Positions 1 to 6,038 of a stretch of DNA of 9,636 nt are shown piece after piece. Under the pieces are notes generated by a model, which worked only from the letters and a program-made list of their open reading frames with translations, ran no database searches and had not been told where the DNA came from. The stretch comes from Opitutia bacterium UBA953. GTDB taxonomy: Bacteria > Verrucomicrobiota > Verrucomicrobiia > Opitutales > UBA953. Positions within the stretch are counted from its first letter, which is position 1. Every line of letters begins with the position of its first letter. The stretch spans positions 1 to 9,636 of the forward strand of contig DBCR01000015.1 in the NCBI GenBank assembly GCA_002293125.1. Direction: 5' to 3'. Made by a program: the position numbers and the translations under genes.

Positions 1-665
1 CCGTCGCGGTAGAAGAGGCGGTGCATCAGCTTGGCCGTGGCGATCTCGTCGTCGGTGAAGCCCGAACGCTTCAGGCCGACGGCGTTGATCATCTTGGTCT
101 CGCACGGGTTGCCGTCGGCGATGACGAAGGGAGGGACGTCCTGGACGCACTTGGAGCACGCCGCGACCATCGCGTGGTCGCCGATGCGGCAGAACTGGTG
201 GATGCCGGCGTTCCAGCCGATGTTCACGTGGTCGCCGACGTGCACGTGGCCTGCGACGGCGGAGTGGCTGGAGATGACGAGGTGGTTGCCGATCACGCAG
301 TCATGCGCGACGTGCGAATAGGCCAGCAGGACGTTGTCGTCGCCGAGGATGGTCCATTCGCCTTCCTGGGTGCCGAGGTGGACGCTGACGTATTCCCGGA
401 AGGTGTTGCGGGCGCCGACCTTGAGGCCGGGTTTGCCTGGTTTGGCCTTCAGGTCCTGCGTGCGGCCGCCGATGAAGGCGTAAGGGAAGACTTCGCACTG
501 CGGCCCGAGCTGCGTGTAGCCCTCGACGGTCGCGTGGTGGTGCAGAATGCAGCCATCGCCCAAGGTGACGTCCCCGCCCACGTAGGCGTAGGCACCGATG
601 ACGACGTCCTGGCCGAGTTTGGCGCCGGCTCCGACGATCGCGGTGGGGTGGACATGCGTGGCCAT
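1..665 (-). CDS. lpxA: Acyl-ACP--UDP-N-acetylglucosamine O-acyltransferase LpxA (3' end outside window)
   Basis: Transfers a 3-hydroxyacyl chain from ACP to the 3-OH of UDP-GlcNAc, the first step of lipid A synthesis, in the cytoplasm. About 221 residues are visible of a family length near 260; the missing part is the C-terminal helical end. The protein shows the hexapeptide-repeat pattern of a left-handed beta helix. The HVAHDC motif (118-123) carries the catalytic base His121, matching E. coli His125. The stretch IHQFCRIG (155-162) and the motif DGNPCE (184-189) match the E. coli HQFC and QGN regions. The ATG lies 5 nt after the lpxC-fabZ stop, so it is probably co-transcribed with that gene; no clear Shine-Dalgarno is seen. 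Ala169 occupies the position of E. coli Gly173, the acyl-chain ruler. Identity is very secure. Confidence 0.97.
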   Translation of the reverse strand, partial: MATHVHPTAIVGAGAKLGQDVVIGAYAYVGGDVTLGDGCILHHHATVEGYTQLGPQCEVFPYAFIGGRTQDLKAKPGKPGLKVGARNTFREYVSVHLGTQEGEWTILGDDNVLLAYSHVAHDCVIGNHLVISSHSAVAGHVHVGDHVNIGWNAGIHQFCRIGDHAMVAACSKCVQDVPPFVIADGNPCETKMINAVGLKRSGFTDDEIATAKLMHRLFYRD

Positions 666-670
666 CCGGT

Positions 671-2011
671 TCAGCCGTTGGGCGAGTCGGCGATGGTGAA
701 GAGTAGTTCGGCGGACGAGACGCACTCGCCGTTGACCAAGCACTCGCATTCGGCGGCAGCGATGCGGCCGCGCACCTTCGTAAGCTTGGCGCGGATCTCG
801 AGGGTGTCGCCTGGCGTGACCGCCTTGCGGAACTTCACCTTGTCGGCGCTCATGAAGAAGACGACCTTCGGGGCTTCGTCGGCGGCGCCGCGGCGCAGCA
901 TGATGAGGCCGGCGGCCTGAGCCATCGCCTCGATCTGGAGGACGCCCGGCATGACCGGCTGGCCGGGGAAGTGGCCCTGGAAGTAAGGTTCGTTGATCGT
1001 GACGTTCTTGATCGCGACGAGGGAGTCTTCGTTGAGCTCCACGACGCGGTCGACCATCACGAACGGGTAGCGATGAGGCAGGGCGTTGAGGATCTGGCGG
1101 ATGTCCAACGCCGAGCCGGCGGGGGCCGTCGGGGCTTCGACCTTCGGGCCGGCGGGAGCGGCCTTGGCCTTGGGGGCCTTGGATTCCTGCCACTGCTTGC
1201 GGACGGCCGCGGCCAGGCGGGCGTTGAGCGCGTGGCCCGGGCGGACGGCGATGATATGGGCCTTCAGGCGGATGCCGGCGAGGACGACGTCGCCGACGAT
1301 ATCGAGGATCTTGTGGCGGACGAGCTCGTCCTTGAAGCGTAGGGGCTCCTTGCTGACGATCTTGTCTCCCTTGAGGATGATCGCGGAGTCGAGCGTGCCG
1401 CCCTTGATCAGACCCTTCTCGATGAGGCCTTCGATATCTTCATAGATCGTGAACGTGCGGGCCGGAGCGATCTGCGCTTCGTAGGTCTCGGAGTCGATGT
1501 CGATCGTCAGGTGCTGCGTGTGGATGCCGCGGTCATCGGCCGAGGTGCATGTGATGCGCAGGCCGTCGAAGGGCAGGGCGATGATGGAGCGGCTGCCTTC
1601 GTTGATCGTGATCGGGTGCGTGAGCGTGAACGTCTCGCGTTGGGCTTCTTGTTCGACGATGCCGCACTGGTGGATGAGCGTCGTGAAGGGGCGGGCCGAG
1701 CCGTCGACGATGGGGGGCTCGGAGGCGTCGAGCTCGATGACGGCGTTGTCCACGGCCATGCCGCTGAGGGCCGAGAGCACATGCTCGATGGTGTGCAACT
1801 TGACGGCATCGGACGAGACGGTGGTCTTGCGCTCCAGTTCGGTGATCATCTCGGATACCGGGCGGACCTCAGGCTTGCCGAAAAGGTCGATGCGACGGAA
1901 GACTAGGCCGGTATTGGGAGCACCCGGTTTCAGGGTCAGGGTGACGTCCTGGCCAGTGTGGAGGGCTTTGCCCTTTACGGAGGCTTCTTTGCCAAGGGTG
2001 CGCTGTTTCAT
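671..2011 (-). CDS. lpxC-fabZ: Bifunctional UDP-3-O-acyl-GlcNAc deacetylase / 3-hydroxyacyl-ACP dehydratase (LpxC-FabZ fusion)
   Basis: A 446-residue fusion. Residues 1 to about 275 are LpxC, the zinc deacetylase that commits UDP-acyl-GlcNAc to lipid A. It has HTIEH (73-77) with zinc ligand His77, the RHKILD and GD segment with His233 and Asp237, and GH at 259-260 with His260. Residues about 275-303 form an Ala/Pro/Lys-rich linker. Residues about 304-446 are FabZ, the dehydratase of fatty acid elongation, with LPHRYPFVMVDRV (311-323), GHFPG with catalytic His347, and Glu361. Both active sites look intact. The ATG at 2011 gives an N-terminus (MKQRTL) matching known LpxC proteins. A GTG seven codons upstream (2030-2032) has a better GGAGG (2038-2042, 5 nt spacing) and is a real alternative. 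The longer reading to 2143 is a low-complexity leader and is rejected. lpxA follows after 5 nt. Confidence 0.97.
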   Translation of the reverse strand: MKQRTLGKEASVKGKALHTGQDVTLTLKPGAPNTGLVFRRIDLFGKPEVRPVSEMITELERKTTVSSDAVKLHTIEHVLSALSGMAVDNAVIELDASEPPIVDGSARPFTTLIHQCGIVEQEAQRETFTLTHPITINEGSRSIIALPFDGLRITCTSADDRGIHTQHLTIDIDSETYEAQIAPARTFTIYEDIEGLIEKGLIKGGTLDSAIILKGDKIVSKEPLRFKDELVRHKILDIVGDVVLAGIRLKAHIIAVRPGHALNARLAAAVRKQWQESKAPKAKAAPAGPKVEAPTAPAGSALDIRQILNALPHRYPFVMVDRVVELNEDSLVAIKNVTINEPYFQGHFPGQPVMPGVLQIEAMAQAAGLIMLRRGAADEAPKVVFFMSADKVKFRKAVTPGDTLEIRAKLTKVRGRIAAAECECLVNGECVSSAELLFTIADSPNG

Positions 2012-2064
2012 GCCGTTCACATAGTTATTCACACCCCCCTCCCTCTGTAAAGGCCTACTTTCGA

Positions 2065-2122
2065 GGGGTTTGGGGTGGAATTCACGCTGGAGGGTAGGCG
2101 TGGGGGGTGGGGTAGGGGTAGG
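2065..2122 (+). other. G-run tract with quadruplex-forming pattern upstream of lpxC-fabZ
   Basis: On the plus strand there are G runs at 2065-2068 (4), 2072-2075 (4), 2092-2094 (3), 2102-2107 (6), 2109-2112 (4) and 2115-2118 (4). The last four runs satisfy the usual rule of four runs of at least three G with loops of 1-7 bases (loops of 7, 1 and 2). The G-rich strand is the template for lpxC-fabZ, so a leader transcript through it would be C-rich. The pattern is directly visible; folding in the cell is inference. Confidence 0.6.
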
Positions 2123-2228
2123 CCGAAATAGGGCTAAGGCCATGGCGCGGGCAAAGGATAGGAAGCCGTGCGCTGAATTAACTTCCTGATTTTGCCAGCG
2201 AGGAACACCGGACGACGGTGCGCGCCAG

Positions 2229-2249
2229 TCATCGCGATGATTTCATCGC
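2229..2249. repeat. Interlocked TCATCGC palindromes
   Basis: TCATCGCGATGA (2229-2240) is a perfect 12-bp palindrome. Its right half, GCGATGA (2234-2240), pairs again with TCATCGC (2243-2249) across a 2-base spacer. TCATCGC thus appears twice at a 14-bp interval with one inverted copy between. It could be an operator for a dimeric regulator or a small alternative-hairpin element; function unknown. Confidence 0.5.
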
Positions 2250-2334
2250 TGTGAACAACGCATCATCCGAGCCCTGTCCCTGGCCCTGTCTCCGCCCCTT
2301 GTGCGAACATTGTTCGCACGCTCACTTGTTCACA
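2250..2334. promoter_or_regulatory. Cluster of four TGYGAACAW half-sites
   Basis: Copies are TGTGAACAA (2250-2258, plus), TGCGAACAT (2302-2310, plus), TGCGAACAA (2310-2318, minus) and TGTGAACAA (2326-2334, minus). The outer two are exact inverted copies of one another, and the inner two form the 19-bp palindrome described separately. Such spacing suggests a multi-site operator serving the divergent lpxC-fabZ and pabA promoters. The regulator is not identifiable from the window. Confidence 0.45.
2301..2319. promoter_or_regulatory. Perfect 19-bp palindrome, candidate operator
   Basis: GTGCGAACA-T-TGTTCGCAC has two perfect 9-bp arms about one central base. It lies 84 bp before the pabA start and about 30 bp upstream of the TTGACA hexamer, a position suited to a transcription-factor site. 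It resembles a LexA-type site in having GAAC and GTTC halves, but the central spacing is 3 rather than 4, so LexA is not claimed. A terminator is unlikely because no T tract follows. Confidence 0.5.
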
Positions 2335-2349
2335 CGGGGCCGCGGTTCC

Positions 2350-2378
2350 TTGACACTTCGCAGTGCCGGGCAAATCGT
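2350..2378 (+). promoter_or_regulatory. Possible promoter for the pabA operon
   Basis: A perfect TTGACA lies at 2350-2355. The only -10 candidates at 15-17 bp spacing are poor (around CAAATCGT, 2371-2378). The transcript would begin very close to the GTG at 2385, giving little or no leader. This is a weak call resting mainly on the -35 hexamer. Confidence 0.25.
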
Positions 2379-2384
2379 CCGCAC

Positions 2385-2948
<564 letters not shown>

Positions 2949-2951
2949 GCG

Positions 2952-3416
2952 ATGTTCTGCCCCCGCTGTAATCACGAGGATACGAAGGTCCTGGAGACCC
3001 GCCTCGGGAAGGGTAACCATTCCATCCGCCGTCGCCGCGAGTGCCTGGCGTGCGACCATCGCTTCAGCACCATCGAGGAAATCGTCCGTGAAGGCATGGT
3101 CGTCGTGAAGCGCAACGGCGCCCGCGAGGAGTTCGACATCGGCAAGATCGCCTCCGGCGTCCGCAAGGCCACCGATAAGCGACCCATCGAGCTCGAACGC
3201 ATCAACCTGATGATCTCCGAGATTGTCGAGAACCTGCAGGTGAAGTTCGGCGACGAGGTCCCCTCCAGCGCCATCGGCGAGGAGATCATGACGCTCCTCC
3301 AGTCGGTCGACCAGATCGCCTACGTCCGTTTCGCCAGCGTCTATCGCGAGTTCCGTGATATCGACGAGCTCGCCAAGGCCATCGATCAGCTCCGCAAGGG
3401 AGGAAAAATTAAGTGA
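2952..3416 (+). CDS. nrdR: Transcriptional repressor NrdR of ribonucleotide reductase genes
   Basis: A 154-residue protein of full family length. The N-terminal zinc ribbon has CPRC (Cys3, Cys6) and CLAC (Cys31, Cys34) with the basic segment SIRRRRE (24-30) that contacts DNA. An ATP-cone domain follows at about 49-139 (VVKRNGAREEFD through YVRFASVYREF), which senses ATP/dATP. NrdR binds paired NrdR boxes before ribonucleotide reductase genes and represses them when dATP is high. No nrd genes and no obvious NrdR boxes occur in this window, so its targets lie elsewhere. It sits 3 nt after pabA, and its TGA overlaps the next gene's GTG (GTGA, 3413-3416), so the two are probably translationally coupled. 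Confidence 0.97.
   Translation: MFCPRCNHEDTKVLETRLGKGNHSIRRRRECLACDHRFSTIEEIVREGMVVVKRNGAREEFDIGKIASGVRKATDKRPIELERINLMISEIVENLQVKFGDEVPSSAIGEEIMTLLQSVDQIAYVRFASVYREFRDIDELAKAIDQLRKGGKIK
3398..3403 (+). promoter_or_regulatory. Shine-Dalgarno GGGAGG inside the end of nrdR
   Basis: GGGAGG lies 9 nt before the GTG at 3413 and supports that start for the overlapping downstream gene. It is one of very few good Shine-Dalgarno sequences in the window. Confidence 0.65.
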
Positions 3417-3886
3417 CCGCCGCGCTGCCGAAGTCGATCCGTCTCCGCACGCTGAACGCGCTGCTGGCTTCGATGGTCGGCACGGCTCCTCAGTTACGCA
3501 GCGATGTCGACGCCGTGTTGCGCGTCTTCGAGGCCGACGACGAGACCGACCCCCGCCTCAACGCCACCGATCTCGCCGCCGCGGCCGCCCAAATTTTCCG
3601 TCTGCTTTCGCCCGACCGTCCCGTGCCGACCGTCGCGGTGCTCGATCATCGTGCCGAGCCTTTCGACGCCCTTTGGGCCCATGAACGCGTCGAAGCCGCT
3701 CTCGCCACGACCGGGGAAGCCGCCGACGTACTCTTCTGGGTCGTCGGCCTGCAGGATCAGTATCTTGCCGGCACCCGTGCCCGTTCGACCCGCTGGCGTG
3801 CCGTCTACGACGAAGCCGTCGATACCGTCCAAGGCCTCGTCGCCCGCCAGGCCGGTCGACGTCGCGTGACGGTGGTCGTCCTCTGA
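3413..3886 (+). CDS. Protein of unknown function coupled to nrdR
   Basis: I do not recognise this 157-residue protein. It begins at GTG 3413, overlapping the nrdR stop by 4 bases, with a good GGGAGG 9 nt upstream, so the frame and start are well supported. The predicted product is soluble, Ala/Asp/Arg-rich and has no signal peptide, clear membrane segment or cysteines. The N-terminal third looks helical (LRTLNALLASMVGTAPQL). An alpha/beta pattern may follow: a strand-like VPTVAVLDHR (71-80), then ADVLFWVVGL (104-113), a basic stretch around TRARSTRWRAVYDEAVD (121-137) and a C-terminal strand RRVTVVVL (150-157). No catalytic motif is visible. Its place between nrdR and a HIT hydrolase hints at nucleotide metabolism or regulation, but this is context only. 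Confidence 0.85.
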   Translation: MTAALPKSIRLRTLNALLASMVGTAPQLRSDVDAVLRVFEADDETDPRLNATDLAAAAAQIFRLLSPDRPVPTVAVLDHRAEPFDALWAHERVEAALATTGEAADVLFWVVGLQDQYLAGTRARSTRWRAVYDEAVDTVQGLVARQAGRRRVTVVVL

Positions 3887-3892
3887 TTTGCC

Positions 3893-4240
3893 ATGAGCGC
3901 CCCGAAGACGCTGTTCCAGAAGATTGCCGACAAGGAGATCCCTGCGAAGCTCATCCATGAGGACGCGGTGTGCGTGGCCTTCCATGACATCTCCCCTAAG
4001 GCTCCGACGCACGTTCTGATCGTGCCTCGTAAGCCCATCCCGCGCGTCGCCGCCGCGACCGCGGAAGACCAGGCGACCCTCGGTCACCTGCTCCTCGTGG
4101 CCGGCCAGCTGTCCCGTCAGCTCGGTCTGGCGAACGGCTTCCGCATCGTGATCAACAACGGTCCGGACGGCGGTGAGTCGGTCCCGCACCTGCACGTGCA
4201 TCTGCTGGGTGGACGCGCCCTTGATTGGCCACCAGGCTGA
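3893..4240 (+). CDS. HIT-family (HINT-like) nucleotide hydrolase/phosphoramidase
   Basis: A 115-residue single-domain histidine-triad protein, the usual length for the HINT branch. The triad motif is HLHVHLL, with His99, His101 and His103; His101 is the expected nucleophile that forms the nucleotidyl intermediate. Other family features are IFQ-like LFQKIADKEIPAKLIHED (7-24), the KAPTHVLIVPR segment (36-46) and INNGPDGGESVPH (87-99). HINT proteins hydrolyse AMP-phosphoramidates and aminoacyl-adenylates; the physiological substrate is usually unknown. ATG 3893 lies 6 nt after the previous stop and no clear Shine-Dalgarno is present. The tail after the triad is the normal GGRALDWPPG type. The identity as HIT is secure; the substrate is not. 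Confidence 0.94.
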   Translation: MSAPKTLFQKIADKEIPAKLIHEDAVCVAFHDISPKAPTHVLIVPRKPIPRVAAATAEDQATLGHLLLVAGQLSRQLGLANGFRIVINNGPDGGESVPHLHVHLLGGRALDWPPG

Positions 4241-4244
4241 GGCC

Positions 4245-4886
4245 ATGAGCGCGCCCGAACCCTGCCTCGTCCTCGACGGCTCCGCCCGCGCCGGTGTCCG
4301 GGTGGGAGTTCTCTCGGGCGGCCGCTGGGTTGGGCAGGGCCTCTCGACTGATGGCGCTTTGGAAGGCCTCTTCGGCTGCGTCGAAGTCGCCTTGGCCGAA
4401 GCCAAGCTGAAGCTCGGTGATATCCGCTCTTTTTCCCTGTGCGTTGGCCCAGGTTCCGTGCTCGGTATCCGCATCGCCGCGCTGGCGGTCCGCTCATGGT
4501 CCGCGCTCGAGCCGCGTCCGATTTTCGTCTGGGAATCTCTCGCGGGTATTGCGCGCTCCGCGCTCGCCGCCGGTGAGCAGGGCCCGTTCCTCGTCGCCGT
4601 CGAATCCCGCCTGAAGCGCTGGCATGCGCTCGAGGTTTCGGCCGATGGTTCCTTGGGCGCGCCGTTCGAAGCCGAAGCCGCTCAACTGAATTCCTCTGGC
4701 CATCGCGTGTTGGCCTCGAGTGAAGCCGCTGCTGGTGTGCTGACATCGCACGTCGCTGTTCCGCATCCGTGGTCGGCTTTGGCGACCTTCTTCGCTCAGT
4801 CGGGCTTTCTTCGTGCGGAGTCCCGCCCCGACGCGTTGAACGTCGCCAACGATTTCGCCACCTGGTCGGGGGCGCGCCACCGCTGA
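4245..4886 (+). CDS. tsaB: TsaB-like protein of the tRNA t6A-modification complex, divergent
   Basis: A 213-residue protein with the ASKHA fold signature of TsaB. The N-terminal CLVLDGSARAGVRVGVL (7-23) matches the LAIDTA..SVAL strand pair, and GPGSVLGIRI (68-77) matches the TsaB hallmark GPGSFTGVRIG. The end RAESRPDALNVAN (190-202) matches the AEPVYLR-like C-terminus. TsaB is the catalytically inactive partner of TsaD, needed with TsaE and TsaC to make threonylcarbamoyladenosine at tRNA position 37. The middle is more divergent than usual: the tyrosine-rich MGEVYWA-like region is replaced by ESRLKRWHALE (120-130). The ATG is 4 nt after the HIT stop, and its stop overlaps the alr start (TGATG). 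The assignment is good from the two end motifs and length. Confidence 0.85.
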   Translation: MSAPEPCLVLDGSARAGVRVGVLSGGRWVGQGLSTDGALEGLFGCVEVALAEAKLKLGDIRSFSLCVGPGSVLGIRIAALAVRSWSALEPRPIFVWESLAGIARSALAAGEQGPFLVAVESRLKRWHALEVSADGSLGAPFEAEAAQLNSSGHRVLASSEAAAGVLTSHVAVPHPWSALATFFAQSGFLRAESRPDALNVANDFATWSGARHR

Positions 4887-6031
4887 TGGGTGCTTCATCG
4901 CATGCTTCCGCCGCCCGCGCGTGGGTCGAGATCGACCTGCCGGCCATCGATCGCAACGTCGGTCGCATCAAGCAGGCCCTCCCGCCCCATGTCCGCTATG
5001 TCGCGGTGGTGAAGGCCAACGCCTATGGTCATGGCATGCCCGAGGTCGCCACGCGCCTCCTGCAGGCCGGCGTGGATTGTTTCGCGGTGGCGAACGTCGC
5101 CGAAGCCGCGAACCTGCGCGAGGTCGGCCATGATGCCGATATCCTCCTGCTCAGCCCGACCCTGCCGAGCGAACTCCCTCGCGCGTTGGCCCTCGACCTC
5201 GACATCACGCTGAACTCGCTCGAAGAGGCGCAGGCTCTCGCCGCCGCGGTCGCGAAGTCGGGACTCAAGGCTAAGGTGCACGTCAAGGTCGACACCGGCA
5301 TGGGTCGCGCCGGCGTCTGGCATGAGCAAGCCGCCGAGCTCTTTGCTTTCGTGCAGGCCGCTGGCTTCGAATGGCGTGGCGTCTTCACGCACTTCTCCGA
5401 CGCCGATAGCGATGCGGCCTACACCACCAATCAACGCGCGATCTTCCTCAAGCTATTGGAACGGATTCCTGCCGCCGTCCGCTCCGGCCTGATGATCCAC
5501 GCCGACAACAGCGCCGGCCTCGAGAGCTTCTCGGCGTCCGCGCCCTTCAACGCCGTGCGCGTGGGCCTGATGCAATACGGGCTGCCGCCATCCTCTGGCT
5601 CCTTCCTTGCCAGTCTGCGTCCCGAGCCCGTGCTGTCCTTTCATGCGCGCGTTGTCCTCGTCAAGGACCTGCCCGCTGGCACCGCCGTTAGTTACAACCG
5701 CACCAAGACCCTTTCCCGTCCTACGCGCGTAGCCATCGTCGCGGTCGGTTATGGTGACGGCGTCCCGACGGCTGCCAGCAACCGTGGTTTCTTCCTCGTG
5801 CGCGGCCAACGCTGTCCGATCCTCGGTCGCGTCACCATGGACCAGACCATCGTGGATATCACCGATGTCCCCTCCGTCGCCGTCGGCGATATCGCCACGA
5901 TCTTGGGTGCACAGCGCGCCGACCGTATCACCGTGGCCGAGTTCTGCGCCTGGGCTGACTGTATCCCATGGGAAGCCCTTTGCACCCTGACTCAGCGGGT
6001 CCAGCGCGTCTACCGCACCGACCGCACCTGA
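4886..6031 (+). CDS. alr: Alanine racemase (PLP-dependent)
   Basis: A 381-residue fold-type III PLP enzyme that interconverts L- and D-alanine to supply peptidoglycan synthesis. The cofactor lysine is Lys43 in VAVVKANAYGHG (39-50). The second catalytic residue is Tyr270 in AVSYNRT. Arg141 in KVDTGMGRAG (134-143) is the residue that contacts the PLP ring nitrogen, and His168 and the HADNSAG motif (205-211) line the cofactor site. RVTMDQ (315-320) supplies substrate carboxylate contacts. The start ATG 4886 overlaps the tsaB stop by one base; an open frame reaches 39 codons upstream, but only inside tsaB and without family similarity. The protein ends 2 nt from a convergent gene's stop. Last gene of the plus-strand operon. 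Confidence 0.97.
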   Translation: MGASSHASAARAWVEIDLPAIDRNVGRIKQALPPHVRYVAVVKANAYGHGMPEVATRLLQAGVDCFAVANVAEAANLREVGHDADILLLSPTLPSELPRALALDLDITLNSLEEAQALAAAVAKSGLKAKVHVKVDTGMGRAGVWHEQAAELFAFVQAAGFEWRGVFTHFSDADSDAAYTTNQRAIFLKLLERIPAAVRSGLMIHADNSAGLESFSASAPFNAVRVGLMQYGLPPSSGSFLASLRPEPVLSFHARVVLVKDLPAGTAVSYNRTKTLSRPTRVAIVAVGYGDGVPTAASNRGFFLVRGQRCPILGRVTMDQTIVDITDVPSVAVGDIATILGAQRADRITVAEFCAWADCIPWEALCTLTQRVQRVYRTDRT

Positions 6032-6038
6032 GCTCAGG
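6027..6038. repeat. 12-bp perfect palindrome holding both convergent stop codons
   Basis: CCTGAGCTCAGG is self-complementary. The alr TGA (6029-6031) and the opposite-strand TGA of the next gene (plus-strand 6034-6036) lie symmetrically inside it. It lacks a loop and a T tract, so it is not a standard terminator, although long read-through RNAs from the two strands could pair here. Confidence 0.45.

Larger units (their letters stand above)
2012..2384. other. Divergent intergenic region between lpxC-fabZ and pabA
   Basis: This 373-base stretch has no credible gene. The open frames crossing it are low-complexity extensions of the flanking genes. It must contain the promoters for both directions. 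Next to lpxC there is a G-rich tract (2065-2122). Further on come a short hairpin CACCG-GACGA-CGGTG (2206-2220), interlocked TCATCGC palindromes (2229-2249), an 8-bp direct repeat GCCCTGTC (2271-2278 and 2283-2290), and four TGYGAACAW half-sites between 2250 and 2334. A TTGACA hexamer lies at 2350-2355, close to the pabA start. No convincing sigma70 promoter toward lpxC was found by eye. No riboswitch or RNA gene is recognised. Confidence 0.75.

Noticed and set aside
21..920. 299-residue plus-strand open frame opposite lpxA and the FabZ end
   Set aside because: Shadow of lpxA and lpxC-fabZ; repeated Val/Asp/Ala pattern is the complement of the hexapeptide-repeat codons.
2301..2319. Reading the palindrome as a LexA/SOS box
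   Set aside because: GAAC and GTTC are separated by 3 bases, not the 4 of the Cheo-type box, and the order is opposite to TGTTC-N4-GAACA; no DNA-repair gene is adjacent.
2301..2319. The palindrome as an intrinsic terminator
   Set aside because: No T run on either side and it lies before, not after, the genes.
2301..2384. N-terminal extension of pabA from GTG 2301
   Set aside because: The extra 28 residues have no family similarity and the start codon falls inside the palindromic candidate operator.
3494..4474. 326-residue open frame on the minus strand across the nrdR-coupled gene, HIT and tsaB
   Set aside because: Antisense shadow of three real genes, with no recognisable motif and Arg/Gly/His-rich composition.
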